64,000 nucleotides of DNA, taken from NCBI GenBank assembly GCA_027623295.1, contig JAQBXR010000008.1, positions 53,614 to 117,613 of the forward strand. The letters run 5' to 3'. Under the pieces are notes generated by a model. The model did no database searches, had not been told where the DNA came from, and saw nothing but the letters and a program-made list of their open reading frames with translations. Within the stretch, counting starts at the first letter, position 1. Every line of letters begins with the position of its first letter. The stretch comes from Planctomycetota bacterium (GTDB lineage Bacteria > Planctomycetota > UBA1135). Positions 50,675 to 58,057 of the stretch are shown piece after piece. Both the position numbers and the translations under genes were made by a program.

Positions 50675-52105
50675 CTAGACCGTAAGGTTGCCTTCCGACT
50701 TTTTCTTTACGCGCGTGTAATCAAACAATCCCGCTTCATCGAAGATGACTCGATCGGCATAACCGTCGAACCAAATCGCCTCAGGGTTACGCCCCACAAT
50801 GCAAACTTTACCTCGGTCGGGTGCGTCTGCCGCATTGCGCAGAATTTTGAAAATGACCACGCCATTTTCGGCGCCTTTCACGCCTGGCATTGGCTTGTTG
50901 GTGACCGCGACCACTTCGGTTTTACCCTTGTAGTGCGTAATCGAAAGACGTGCGTGCGCTTCCACGCCGGACAAACCTTTCTGTGACTCGTTGAGGACTC
51001 TCCAAGCTTCCTCGATAGGAATGTTAAAGGCCTTGTGCGCAATAATGTCGCGGCCACAGAAGAAGTAGTGGTTGTTAGCACCAACGCGCTTCAAGGCGCG
51101 CTGCATGATGCGCAGGGCATCAGGGTCATTATTGATGTCTTTGATCAATGGGCTTTGATTTTCCACACATAACCAACCCCGTGAAACCAAACCATTCATG
51201 GCTCGTTTCGTTTCTGGGTGCCAAGCAAGCGCACCACCCTCTTCTTCCACATAGTTACCGGAGTCGTCCTTCAACAAGAACTCATCGGGGTGGTTGAAGT
51301 GAATCATGAAGCGCACACCGACCTCTGGATAGGTCTTGTGAAAGTTATCCAGCATGGCAAAGAAGGCATCGTCAAAACGCTGCGGGAAAAACGCCATCTC
51401 CTTGGTGCCTAAACGAATCGACTCAATGCCAACTTCGGCAAGTGCTCCAAACCATGCCGCAATCTTGGTGTTGTTAAGCACCATTGGGTCACCGCCAGAA
51501 AGCAGAATCTCGCGTAGTTTTTCGCGACCGGATTCAGGATGACGTCCACCGTTGGCTTCCACCGCTGCGTTGTGCTTGCGCACGTAACTGGTGATCTCTG
51601 GAATCTGCGCCATGCCTTTCTTCGCCACCGAACCATCTTGGCGCTCAATTTCTTTGCGCCCAATCAGCTCCTCGCGGTAACAAAAACGGCAGTGCGCCGA
51701 GCACGTAGAAACCACGTACATCAGCCCCATTTCGTATTTGTGCAGCAACCCTTCGACGGGGCTGTAATCCATTTGGTAGCCGGGATCTGCCGAGCCTTCC
51801 AAGTTCCCGGTTTCAGCTGGATCAGCCTTCACCAACCGACGAATCGGAGCACTCTTCTGCGCCAACTCAAAGTAGTGGCGGGTTAACTTAACTGGCATCC
51901 GCGCTTCCACATCGCGGTCGGTTCCCTTCAGTGCCAGCAGGGCTGCGAGCTCACTCTCGGAGTAAAAGCCGCGCATGTCTTCGGGCATTTTTTCATCGAA
52001 AAACGGCCGTAAACCATTAATGCTCTCGCGTTCATAACGAGGGCTTTCAACGGTATCAAGGAAGGCTTGCTCTCTCGCGGAAGGTACGTATTTGGAGTCA
52101 CTCAT
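50675..52105 (-). CDS. KamA-family radical SAM 2,3-aminomutase-like enzyme
   Basis: 476 residues from the ATG at 52105; a frame open to 52168 lacks a start signal. The radical SAM cluster motif is CSAHCRFCYR; LSGGDPMVLNN, MIHFNHPDEF and NQSPLIKDINND follow as in lysine 2,3-aminomutase (LAM). The PLP Lys lies in KGKTEVV, but the usual glycine-rich run before it (D-A-P-G-G-G-G-K in LAM) is T-H-Y-K-G-K here, so the LAM Asp that holds the lysine side-chain amine is not conserved. Substrate may thus not be lysine. It moves an amino group from C2 to C3 of an amino acid. First gene of a run with CoA-transferase and aminotransferase. Confidence 0.88.
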   Translation of the reverse strand: MSDSKYVPSAREQAFLDTVESPRYERESINGLRPFFDEKMPEDMRGFYSESELAALLALKGTDRDVEARMPVKLTRHYFELAQKSAPIRRLVKADPAETGNLEGSADPGYQMDYSPVEGLLHKYEMGLMYVVSTCSAHCRFCYREELIGRKEIERQDGSVAKKGMAQIPEITSYVRKHNAAVEANGGRHPESGREKLREILLSGGDPMVLNNTKIAAWFGALAEVGIESIRLGTKEMAFFPQRFDDAFFAMLDNFHKTYPEVGVRFMIHFNHPDEFLLKDDSGNYVEEEGGALAWHPETKRAMNGLVSRGWLCVENQSPLIKDINNDPDALRIMQRALKRVGANNHYFFCGRDIIAHKAFNIPIEEAWRVLNESQKGLSGVEAHARLSITHYKGKTEVVAVTNKPMPGVKGAENGVVIFKILRNAADAPDRGKVCIVGRNPEAIWFDGYADRVIFDEAGLFDYTRVKKKSEGNLTV

Positions 52106-52118
52106 AGTGCTGGGTGAG

Positions 52119-52138
52119 AATGTAACCGATTGGACATT
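52119..52138. promoter_or_regulatory. Inverted repeat between kamA-like and rpiR genes
   Basis: AATGT and ACATT flank a 10-nt spacer in the 75-nt divergent gap, with TGGG/CCCA further out. A plausible operator for the RpiR-type regulator, judged only from position and partial symmetry. Confidence 0.3.
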
Positions 52139-52180
52139 TCCCAGACCATAGTGTAACATCGTGGTCAAGATTCCGCCACT

Positions 52181-53005
52181 ATGACCCTAGACGAACTCAT
52201 TGCCGCCGCCAGCGAGCGCCTAACGCCAGCAGAGCGCCGGATTGCCGCTGCCGTCCTGGCCGATCCTACCCTGCTAGCCTTTGGCACCGTTTCGGATTTG
52301 GCCGCGAAAGTAGGCACCAGCCGTCCCTCGATTGTGCGTTTCGGTACAAAACTGGGCTTTAAGGGCTATGCGGCCATGCGCGAACATGCCCGGCGCAAAG
52401 TGACCGCCCAGCTCTCGCGCCCAAGCGAGCGCATTCGCCAGCAAGCAGGCTCCCTCGGACTCGCTGGTGCCACTTTGACCGAGTCCATCCGCCACCTTTA
52501 TGAAGTCATGGAAGGCGCTCCCCTCGCCACCCTCGGTACACCGCTGGTGCGCGCCAAAAACGTTTGGATCCTTTCCGGGGAGACCTCCCGCGCCGGCGCC
52601 CACGCCATGTTCAGCGGCCTCACCATGGTGCGCCCCAACGTGCATCTCATCTCCGAACACGCCAGCGGCCGCGACCTCGGGGGTGCCGCCCGCGGAGATG
52701 CCGCCATCGTTTTCGACTGCGCCCGCTATCGACGCCAAGCGGTTTCCGCCGCTCGCGCCATGGCTGAGTTTGGTGTGGAAATCGTTGCCATTACCGATGG
52801 CCCTCTATCCCCCTACGCCGGGTTGACCGATACCTGGTTCGCGCTAGATGTACCTGCGATTGGCCCCTTCGATAGCTCCGTGCCCAACGTGGTTATGGCC
52901 GAGATGCTTGTGGCGTACGTCGCAATGCAGCTGAAGGACGATGCGAAAATCCGGATTGATCGGACTGAGGCACTATGGAAAGCTACCGATACGTTTTTGG
53001 ATTGA
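52181..53005 (+). CDS. MurR/RpiR-family transcriptional regulator
   Basis: 274 residues: an N-terminal HTH (LTPAERRIAAAVLADP, TVSDLAAKVGTSRPSIVRFGTKLGFKGYAAMRE) and a C-terminal SIS domain (VWILSGETSRAGAHAMFSGL; AEFGVEIVAITDGPLSPYAG). RpiR proteins bind phosphosugars through the SIS fold. This one is divergent from the aminomutase operon and likely controls it, which would be unusual for the family unless the ligand is not a sugar. Gap holds a candidate operator. Confidence 0.9.
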   Translation: MTLDELIAAASERLTPAERRIAAAVLADPTLLAFGTVSDLAAKVGTSRPSIVRFGTKLGFKGYAAMREHARRKVTAQLSRPSERIRQQAGSLGLAGATLTESIRHLYEVMEGAPLATLGTPLVRAKNVWILSGETSRAGAHAMFSGLTMVRPNVHLISEHASGRDLGGAARGDAAIVFDCARYRRQAVSAARAMAEFGVEIVAITDGPLSPYAGLTDTWFALDVPAIGPFDSSVPNVVMAEMLVAYVAMQLKDDAKIRIDRTEALWKATDTFLD

Positions 53006-53126
53006 AGGGGTCCTGGGAGATCGCCTGCAGGAACTGAGGATCGCTCGCCCGGAATCTTTGAGTAGGGCAGTGAACTCGCTGGCTGAAGAATGCCCAAAAG
53101 CCGAATCGGCGTTAGACTAGAGCTGT

Positions 53127-53468
53127 ATGGGCTCAGATAATCCCTTTCAGAAACTGTTCGCCGAGGCTGGCCTCGTGGGCACTGGTAATTTCGATGCAGA
53201 CGGCGAGGCGCTTGATCCCGAAACGGGCCAGCCCTTTAAGCAGGTTGTACTTGGCTACGAACGACGCGGCGGCGACAAGGTCGTGACTACGGTGCGCGAC
53301 GTTCCTGAAGCACGGACCGAGGAGATTCTGGGCTTTATCAAGAAGACCTTTGGCACCGGCGGCACCCTCAATGACGACGGACTCCTGGTAATTCAGGGGG
53401 ACCGTCGTGCTCAACTCACGCGTTGGTTCGAGAAACAGGACATTCGCGTGAAGGGCCAGCGTGACTAG
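53127..53468 (+). CDS. SUI1/eIF1-like translation factor (YciH type)
   Basis: 113 residues. The C-terminal half has the SUI1 pattern: KVVTTVRDVP, EEILGFIKKTFGTGGTLNDDG and LLVIQGDRRAQLTRWFEKQDIRVKG. Bacterial YciH proteins discriminate start sites in vitro; their role in cells is not settled. It is first in a plus-strand group: SUI1, small protein, PlsC, desaturase. Confidence 0.88.
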   Translation: MGSDNPFQKLFAEAGLVGTGNFDADGEALDPETGQPFKQVVLGYERRGGDKVVTTVRDVPEARTEEILGFIKKTFGTGGTLNDDGLLVIQGDRRAQLTRWFEKQDIRVKGQRD

Positions 53469-53661
53469 CTTTTTGCTGAGCAAACGCTGCGCGGGGCTGC
53501 TTTTGGCGGACCAGCAGGACTGGGAAGTCACTATTCGCAACCCTTGGTTCGGGGATGTGCATGACTACTGGTACAGCTTGTTTGAGAATCATTCTGGGCA
53601 TCCCGACGAGGCCAAGCCGAATGCGGTCTCCAATGAATTCGCCAAGTTCTCCCCGCAATGA
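53461..53661 (+). CDS. 66-residue protein of unknown function, translationally coupled
   Basis: A GTG at 53461 overlaps the SUI1 gene end by 8 nt and the stop overlaps the PlsC start (ATGA). The protein is Trp/Tyr-rich (DWEVTIRNPWFGDVHDYWYSLF) with no TM or signal. I do not recognise it. The tight overlaps on both sides support that it is translated; a small partner of PlsC or a regulator is possible. Confidence 0.55.
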   Translation: MTSFLLSKRCAGLLLADQQDWEVTIRNPWFGDVHDYWYSLFENHSGHPDEAKPNAVSNEFAKFSPQ

Positions 53662-54446
53662 GCGAATACTCGACAGGTAGTGCACCCCTTGAATGGGAAG
53701 CACCAAAGGCAGGCGGCGCATTCCGTGGCATCGTGATGATCCTGCCGGCCTTCCTATGGGCATTCGGGCACATCACTTTCCTCATCATCGCGCTGTTTGT
53801 CGCGCCTAGATGGAGCAAAAACCATCGGCAAAGTCTGCTGCGGGCGTGGGGCCGTGGTTTGTGCTGGCTGTTTGGAATTAAGCTAGAACTTCACGGGCTG
53901 GAAAACCGCGATTTTGTAGGTGCCAAAATCCTCGCCGTAAACCACGTCAGCCTGGTTGATCTATTCGTGTGGAGTGCCATTTGGTGCCACCCAGGCAGCA
54001 TTCTCTACAAGAGAGAATTCGGACGTATCCCACTTATGGGAAGGGTGATGCGCATGCTCGGCTTCATAGAGGTCGATCGTGGAAACCGCGAGGCGGCACG
54101 CGCTAGTCTCGCTCTTGCCGCCAAACGAATTCGAGAGGAAGGCCTGACCATTTGGATCGCTCCCGAAGGCACCCGGTCTCGCCTTGGCGGACTGCAGGAA
54201 TTCAAAATGGGTGCCTTCCACCTCGCAATGCAGACCCAATCCCCCATTGTTCCTTCGATTATGCGTGGTGCTGAGAAGGTCAATCCTATGGGTAGTTTCA
54301 TTATGCGCTCTGGAACCGTCCGCATTGACTTCCTCCCACCCATCCCGACGACAGGTTGGAAAAGACCCGAATTGCGTGCTAAATCGGTTGAGGTTCGCGA
54401 ATTGTTTCTACAGTTCCTTCCGAAAGCGCCGGATATTCCGGCATAA
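53658..54446 (+). CDS. plsC: 1-acyl-sn-glycerol-3-phosphate acyltransferase
   Basis: 262 residues. Membrane helix near residues 25-47 (IVMILPAFLWAFGHITFLIIALF), the H-x4-D catalytic motif in NHVSLVDLF, and APEGTRSR for substrate binding. It acylates lysophosphatidate to phosphatidate, the branch-point of phospholipid synthesis. The gene lies 7 nt upstream of a fatty-acid desaturase, suggesting coordinated control of membrane lipid composition. Confidence 0.93.
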   Translation: MSEYSTGSAPLEWEAPKAGGAFRGIVMILPAFLWAFGHITFLIIALFVAPRWSKNHRQSLLRAWGRGLCWLFGIKLELHGLENRDFVGAKILAVNHVSLVDLFVWSAIWCHPGSILYKREFGRIPLMGRVMRMLGFIEVDRGNREAARASLALAAKRIREEGLTIWIAPEGTRSRLGGLQEFKMGAFHLAMQTQSPIVPSIMRGAEKVNPMGSFIMRSGTVRIDFLPPIPTTGWKRPELRAKSVEVRELFLQFLPKAPDIPA

Positions 54447-54453
54447 TAAGCGC

Positions 54454-55359
54454 ATGTCCAGACGCCGCCCGCTCGACAAGGTGAATACCAACTTCATCAT
54501 CATTGCCCATGTGCTCGCCGTTGTTGCGATCCTGTATATGGTCTTTTTCAAGTTTTCCTGGATGAGCTTGGGGCTCGGCGTGTTTTACGCTTGGATTTGC
54601 ACCCTCTCGATTAGCGCGGGTTATCACCGCTTGTTCTCGCACCCGACCTACCGCGCGCACGGCATTTTGCGCGCCTTGTATTTGTTCTTCGGTGGCGCCT
54701 CGATTCAAAACTCTGCGCTCAAGTGGTCGGCGGATCACCGCGTGCACCATAGTCAGGTCGATCGAAAGGATGACCCGTACAACATCCGCAAAGGATTTTG
54801 GTGGGCACACATTGGTTGGGTTTTACACGCCTCCCCGGAGCATGATCTTGCCAACGTTCCGGACTTGAAGAAAGATAAGTTGGTCATGTGGCAGCACGAC
54901 AACTACCTACTGTGCGCGATTCTTGCTTCCGGCGTTTTGCCATTAGCACTTGGATTCCTGTGGGGTGACCCGATTGGAGCGGTTCTGATTGCTGGCTTTT
55001 TGCGGATTGTGGTGAACTGGCACACTACCTTCTCGATCAACTCCATCGCCCACATAATTGGGAGTCGTCCTTACTCCTTGGCAAACTCGGCACGTGATTC
55101 CTTTATCACTGCAGTGGTCACTATGGGCGAGGGCTACCACAACTTCCACCATCGCTTCGCTAATGATTACCGCAATGGCGTGCGCTGGTTCCACTTTGAC
55201 CCAACTAAGTGGTGGGTTTGGAGTTGGTCCAAGGTCGGTCTCACTTGGGACCTCAAGCGCGCATCGCGGGAAGCCATTCTTGATGCACGCGAGAAGGTGA
55301 AGGAAGAAGTGAAGACCATGAAAAAACTGAAGAAGCTAAAGGCCGCCAACGCGAGCTAG
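54454..55359 (+). CDS. Membrane fatty-acyl desaturase (delta-9 acyl-CoA/lipid type)
   Basis: 301 residues from the ATG at 54454. Three histidine boxes: HRLFSH, HRVHH and HNFHH (YHNFHHRFANDYRNG), set among four TM helices as in stearoyl-CoA desaturases. It uses oxygen and a di-iron centre to place a double bond in fatty acids, so oxygen is used. The C-terminal 40 residues are Lys-rich and coiled-coil-like (DAREKVKEEVKTMKKLKKL). A strong terminator follows. Confidence 0.94.
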   Translation: MSRRRPLDKVNTNFIIIAHVLAVVAILYMVFFKFSWMSLGLGVFYAWICTLSISAGYHRLFSHPTYRAHGILRALYLFFGGASIQNSALKWSADHRVHHSQVDRKDDPYNIRKGFWWAHIGWVLHASPEHDLANVPDLKKDKLVMWQHDNYLLCAILASGVLPLALGFLWGDPIGAVLIAGFLRIVVNWHTTFSINSIAHIIGSRPYSLANSARDSFITAVVTMGEGYHNFHHRFANDYRNGVRWFHFDPTKWWVWSWSKVGLTWDLKRASREAILDAREKVKEEVKTMKKLKKLKAANAS

Positions 55360-55383
55360 TTGCTCCCAGCGTTTTGCCGCACC

Positions 55384-55415
55384 AAGCCTGTCCCATTTAT
55401 GGGACCGGCTTTTTT
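55384..55415 (+). terminator. Rho-independent terminator after the desaturase
   Basis: AAGCC-T-GTCCCAT and ATGGGAC-C-GGCTT form a 12-bp stem with one mismatch around a 2-nt loop, followed by a run of T. The T-run lies over the end of the opposing SDR gene. Confidence 0.85.
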
Positions 55416-56275
55416 CATGTCTGCCAAAGCCGGGACTGCGCGCCCCCCTCTCCGACGATGCGAATCGGCTTGCCTCCTTCGACACAGTTGTAGCTGTCGA
55501 AGTCTTCCAGGCCCATAAGGCTGAGGGCCGCTTCATCGGTAAGGCATTGGCCGTGCACCTTTTCAAGTGGCGCTTTCAATATAGCGAGCGTGGCATCGGC
55601 CAAGATGTCCGCACGACGCCAATCTTTCGGACCGCCTAGTCCGTGATTGATGGTTGCTTGAGATTCAATCGCAGTTGCAGGCCACAAGGCGCAACTGCGG
55701 ATCTCGCTTCCACGCACTTCCTGCGCCAACCCCACAGCCAACAAGCTCATGCCAAACTTCGATATGCAGTAAGGCGTTTTACCTGCCATCATGGCGAGGT
55801 CCATTGGCGGAGACATTTGCACAATGCAGCCGCTGCCCCGCTCCATCATGTGCGGCAGCACAAAATGCGATGTCAAGTAGGCAGCACGCACGTTGACTTC
55901 CATCATGAGATCGAAGCGTTTCGGCGGAGTCTGCACCACCGGACGCCAGAACATAGCGCCGGCATTATTCAGCAAGATGTCAATCCGGCCAAATTCCTCT
56001 AAAGCCGATGCCACCATGGCCTCGACCTCTTCGGTTTTCCGCACATTGGTTTTCACCGCCAGCGCACGGCGTCCGAGGGCGCGGATTTCATCGGCCGTTT
56101 CATGGATGCTGCCGGGCAAGCTTTCATGCGACTTCTCACTCTTTGCAGCAACCACAATGTCGGCGCCGGCTTCCGCCAAAGCCAGAGCAATCACTTTGCC
56201 AATGCCACGACTGGCACCTGTGATGAGCGCGACTTGACCGGACAAGTCTGGCAAATCGAAAGGCGTTTTATGCAT
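55415..56275 (-). CDS. Short-chain dehydrogenase/reductase
   Basis: 286 residues from the ATG at 56275, which overlaps the acyl-CoA ligase stop by 8 nt. Rossmann motif VALITGASRGIGKVIALAL, LNNAGAM, catalytic Ser/Tyr/Lys region MSPPMD and YCISKFGMS. The C-terminal part (CALWPATAIESQ; LTDEAALSLMG) resembles the hydroxysteroid-dehydrogenase-like 2 (HSDL2) branch of SDRs. It reduces or oxidises a hydroxyl/keto group; being coupled to an acyl-CoA ligase, an acyl or hydroxy-lipid substrate is likely. Confidence 0.87.
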   Translation of the reverse strand: MHKTPFDLPDLSGQVALITGASRGIGKVIALALAEAGADIVVAAKSEKSHESLPGSIHETADEIRALGRRALAVKTNVRKTEEVEAMVASALEEFGRIDILLNNAGAMFWRPVVQTPPKRFDLMMEVNVRAAYLTSHFVLPHMMERGSGCIVQMSPPMDLAMMAGKTPYCISKFGMSLLAVGLAQEVRGSEIRSCALWPATAIESQATINHGLGGPKDWRRADILADATLAILKAPLEKVHGQCLTDEAALSLMGLEDFDSYNCVEGGKPIRIVGEGGAQSRLWQT

Positions 56276-57962
56276 CGGCTTGCTGCTTGGCAATTTCCTC
56301 ATCGCGCAACTCGCGGCGCAACAATTTCATCATGGCAGACTTAGGTAGATCTTCACGGAACTCCCACTGACGTGGAACCTTATAGGCCGCCATTTCTTTC
56401 GAGCAATACTTCTTCAGCTCTTCAGCCGTCACCGTTTCGCCCGGCTGAAGGACAATAAAAGCCTTCACCGTTTCGCCGCGTTTCTGATCCGGCACGCCAA
56501 TGGTGCACGACTCAAAGACTTTCTCGTGCGCCATGAGGACGCGGTCAATCTCATCGGGATAAATGTTATAGCCCGATGCGATGATCATGTCTTTCTTGCG
56601 GCCCACAATCTTGAAGTACCCCTCTTCATCCATAGTCGCGAGGTCCCCGGTGTACAGCCATCCGTTGCGAATCGTGTTGGAGGTTTCTTGCTCGCGGTTG
56701 AGATAGCCTTGCATGACCTGCGGGCCCCTAATAATCAACTCACCAGTTTCGCCAACAGGAACTTCCGGCAAACCACCTTCAGGGTCCACAATCCGCACAT
56801 CGGTACCCGGGATTGGCAAACCAATGTGTCCAATTTTTCGCTTGCCCATGCATGGATTGGCGGTGACTACAGGGGAAGTTTCGGTCAAGCCGTAGCCTTC
56901 CACAATGATGGCGCCGGTGAGCGATTCGAACTTCGTCTGAATATCTTCCGGCAGTGGAGCAGAACCAGAGAAGCAACGCTTCACGCTGGAGAGATCTAAG
57001 TTCTCAATGTTTGGGTATTGGTTAATCGCATTGAACAGAGCGGGAAGCGCCGGGAACAGAGTTACGCGGTGCTTCACAATGCGTTTGACCATGCCATCGA
57101 TATCCCGTGGATTTGCTTGCAGAACGATGGCAGCGCCAACCGCTACCGGCCAAGTCAAACAAACCGTCAATCCAAAGATGTGGAAAAATGGCAAAGCAGC
57201 CAACAGCACTTCTTTGCCTGGCTCCAAGCCGGTAAACCAAGAACGCACTTGTTGCACGTTGTAGCTCAAATTGCGGTGAGTCAACACCGCACCCTTGGAA
57301 ACGCCAGTGGTGCCCCCGGTGTATTGAATGACTGCAATGTCATCCATGGAAATATCAACTTGCGGAGGAGCCGCAGCAGCGGAGCGCACCAATTTACGGA
57401 AGAAGTGCACACCAGGCTCCGCCTTCACTTTGGCGATGCTCGGAGGATCGGTTTTCTTCAGCTTCAGCGGCGCCAATAGGTTCAGCGGGAAGCCCAAATA
57501 TTCTGGGACTGAAGCAATGATGAACTCACGCACTGGAACCTTATCGCGAATCGCACGCACCTTTTGATCCCAGATGAAGTCCATAGTGATGGCGACTTCA
57601 ACCTCGGCATCGTTCCATTGATGCTCGATTTCCCGCGGCATGTACAACGGATTGGTCATCACTGCGTGAGCGCCAAGACGTTGAATCGCAAGAAAGGCAA
57701 TCGCGGTTTGTGGGATGTTCGGCGCCTGCACCGCAACTCGAGTTCCTTTGCGCACACCAAGACCGGCTAGTGCAGTGGCAAAGCGGTCCACCTCTTCCTT
57801 CAACTGCCGGTAAGTTAATGTGCAATTCAGGAAATGTATGGCGTTCGACTCCGGATAATTCCGAACCGCCTTTTCCAAATAGCTTGGAAGTGGGATGTCT
57901 TCAAAGTTGATGTTCTGTGGAACACCTTCTTCGTATTGGTCAAACCAGCGATGACTCTCCAT
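56268..57962 (-). CDS. fadD: Long-chain fatty-acid-CoA ligase
   Basis: 564 residues with AMP-forming adenylate signatures: YTGGTTGVSKGAVLTHRN (phosphate loop), VEGYGLTETSPV, YTGDLATMDEEGYFKIVGR and DMIIASGYNIYPDEID, PRQWEFREDLPKSAMMKLLRRELR with the C-terminal catalytic Lys. Length and motifs fit FadD. It activates fatty acids for the beta-oxidation genes at 15-22 kb. No TetR palindrome of that type was seen upstream. Confidence 0.93.
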   Translation of the reverse strand: MESHRWFDQYEEGVPQNINFEDIPLPSYLEKAVRNYPESNAIHFLNCTLTYRQLKEEVDRFATALAGLGVRKGTRVAVQAPNIPQTAIAFLAIQRLGAHAVMTNPLYMPREIEHQWNDAEVEVAITMDFIWDQKVRAIRDKVPVREFIIASVPEYLGFPLNLLAPLKLKKTDPPSIAKVKAEPGVHFFRKLVRSAAAAPPQVDISMDDIAVIQYTGGTTGVSKGAVLTHRNLSYNVQQVRSWFTGLEPGKEVLLAALPFFHIFGLTVCLTWPVAVGAAIVLQANPRDIDGMVKRIVKHRVTLFPALPALFNAINQYPNIENLDLSSVKRCFSGSAPLPEDIQTKFESLTGAIIVEGYGLTETSPVVTANPCMGKRKIGHIGLPIPGTDVRIVDPEGGLPEVPVGETGELIIRGPQVMQGYLNREQETSNTIRNGWLYTGDLATMDEEGYFKIVGRKKDMIIASGYNIYPDEIDRVLMAHEKVFESCTIGVPDQKRGETVKAFIVLQPGETVTAEELKKYCSKEMAAYKVPRQWEFREDLPKSAMMKLLRRELRDEEIAKQQADA

Positions 57963-58005
57963 GCTTCCAGCATAGCAACCCCCACCTCTCCCCTGAAACG
58001 AAAGA

Positions 58006-58036
58006 CGGGCGCCTCCCCAGGTTGGGAAGGCGCCCG
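58006..58036 (-). terminator. Terminator of the subtilase gene
   Basis: On the minus strand CGGGCGCCTTCCC and GGGGAGGCGCCCG form a 13-bp stem (one G-T pair) with a 5-nt loop, 21 nt after the subtilase stop, followed by TCTTTCGTTTC. Confidence 0.8.
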
Positions 58037-58057
58037 AAAGTGGGTAGCTCGGTAGTC

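Noticed and set aside
53003..53050. TGA ending the RpiR gene, tested for Sec read-through
   Set aside because: The frame closes after 15 codons of low-complexity sequence and the family ends here.
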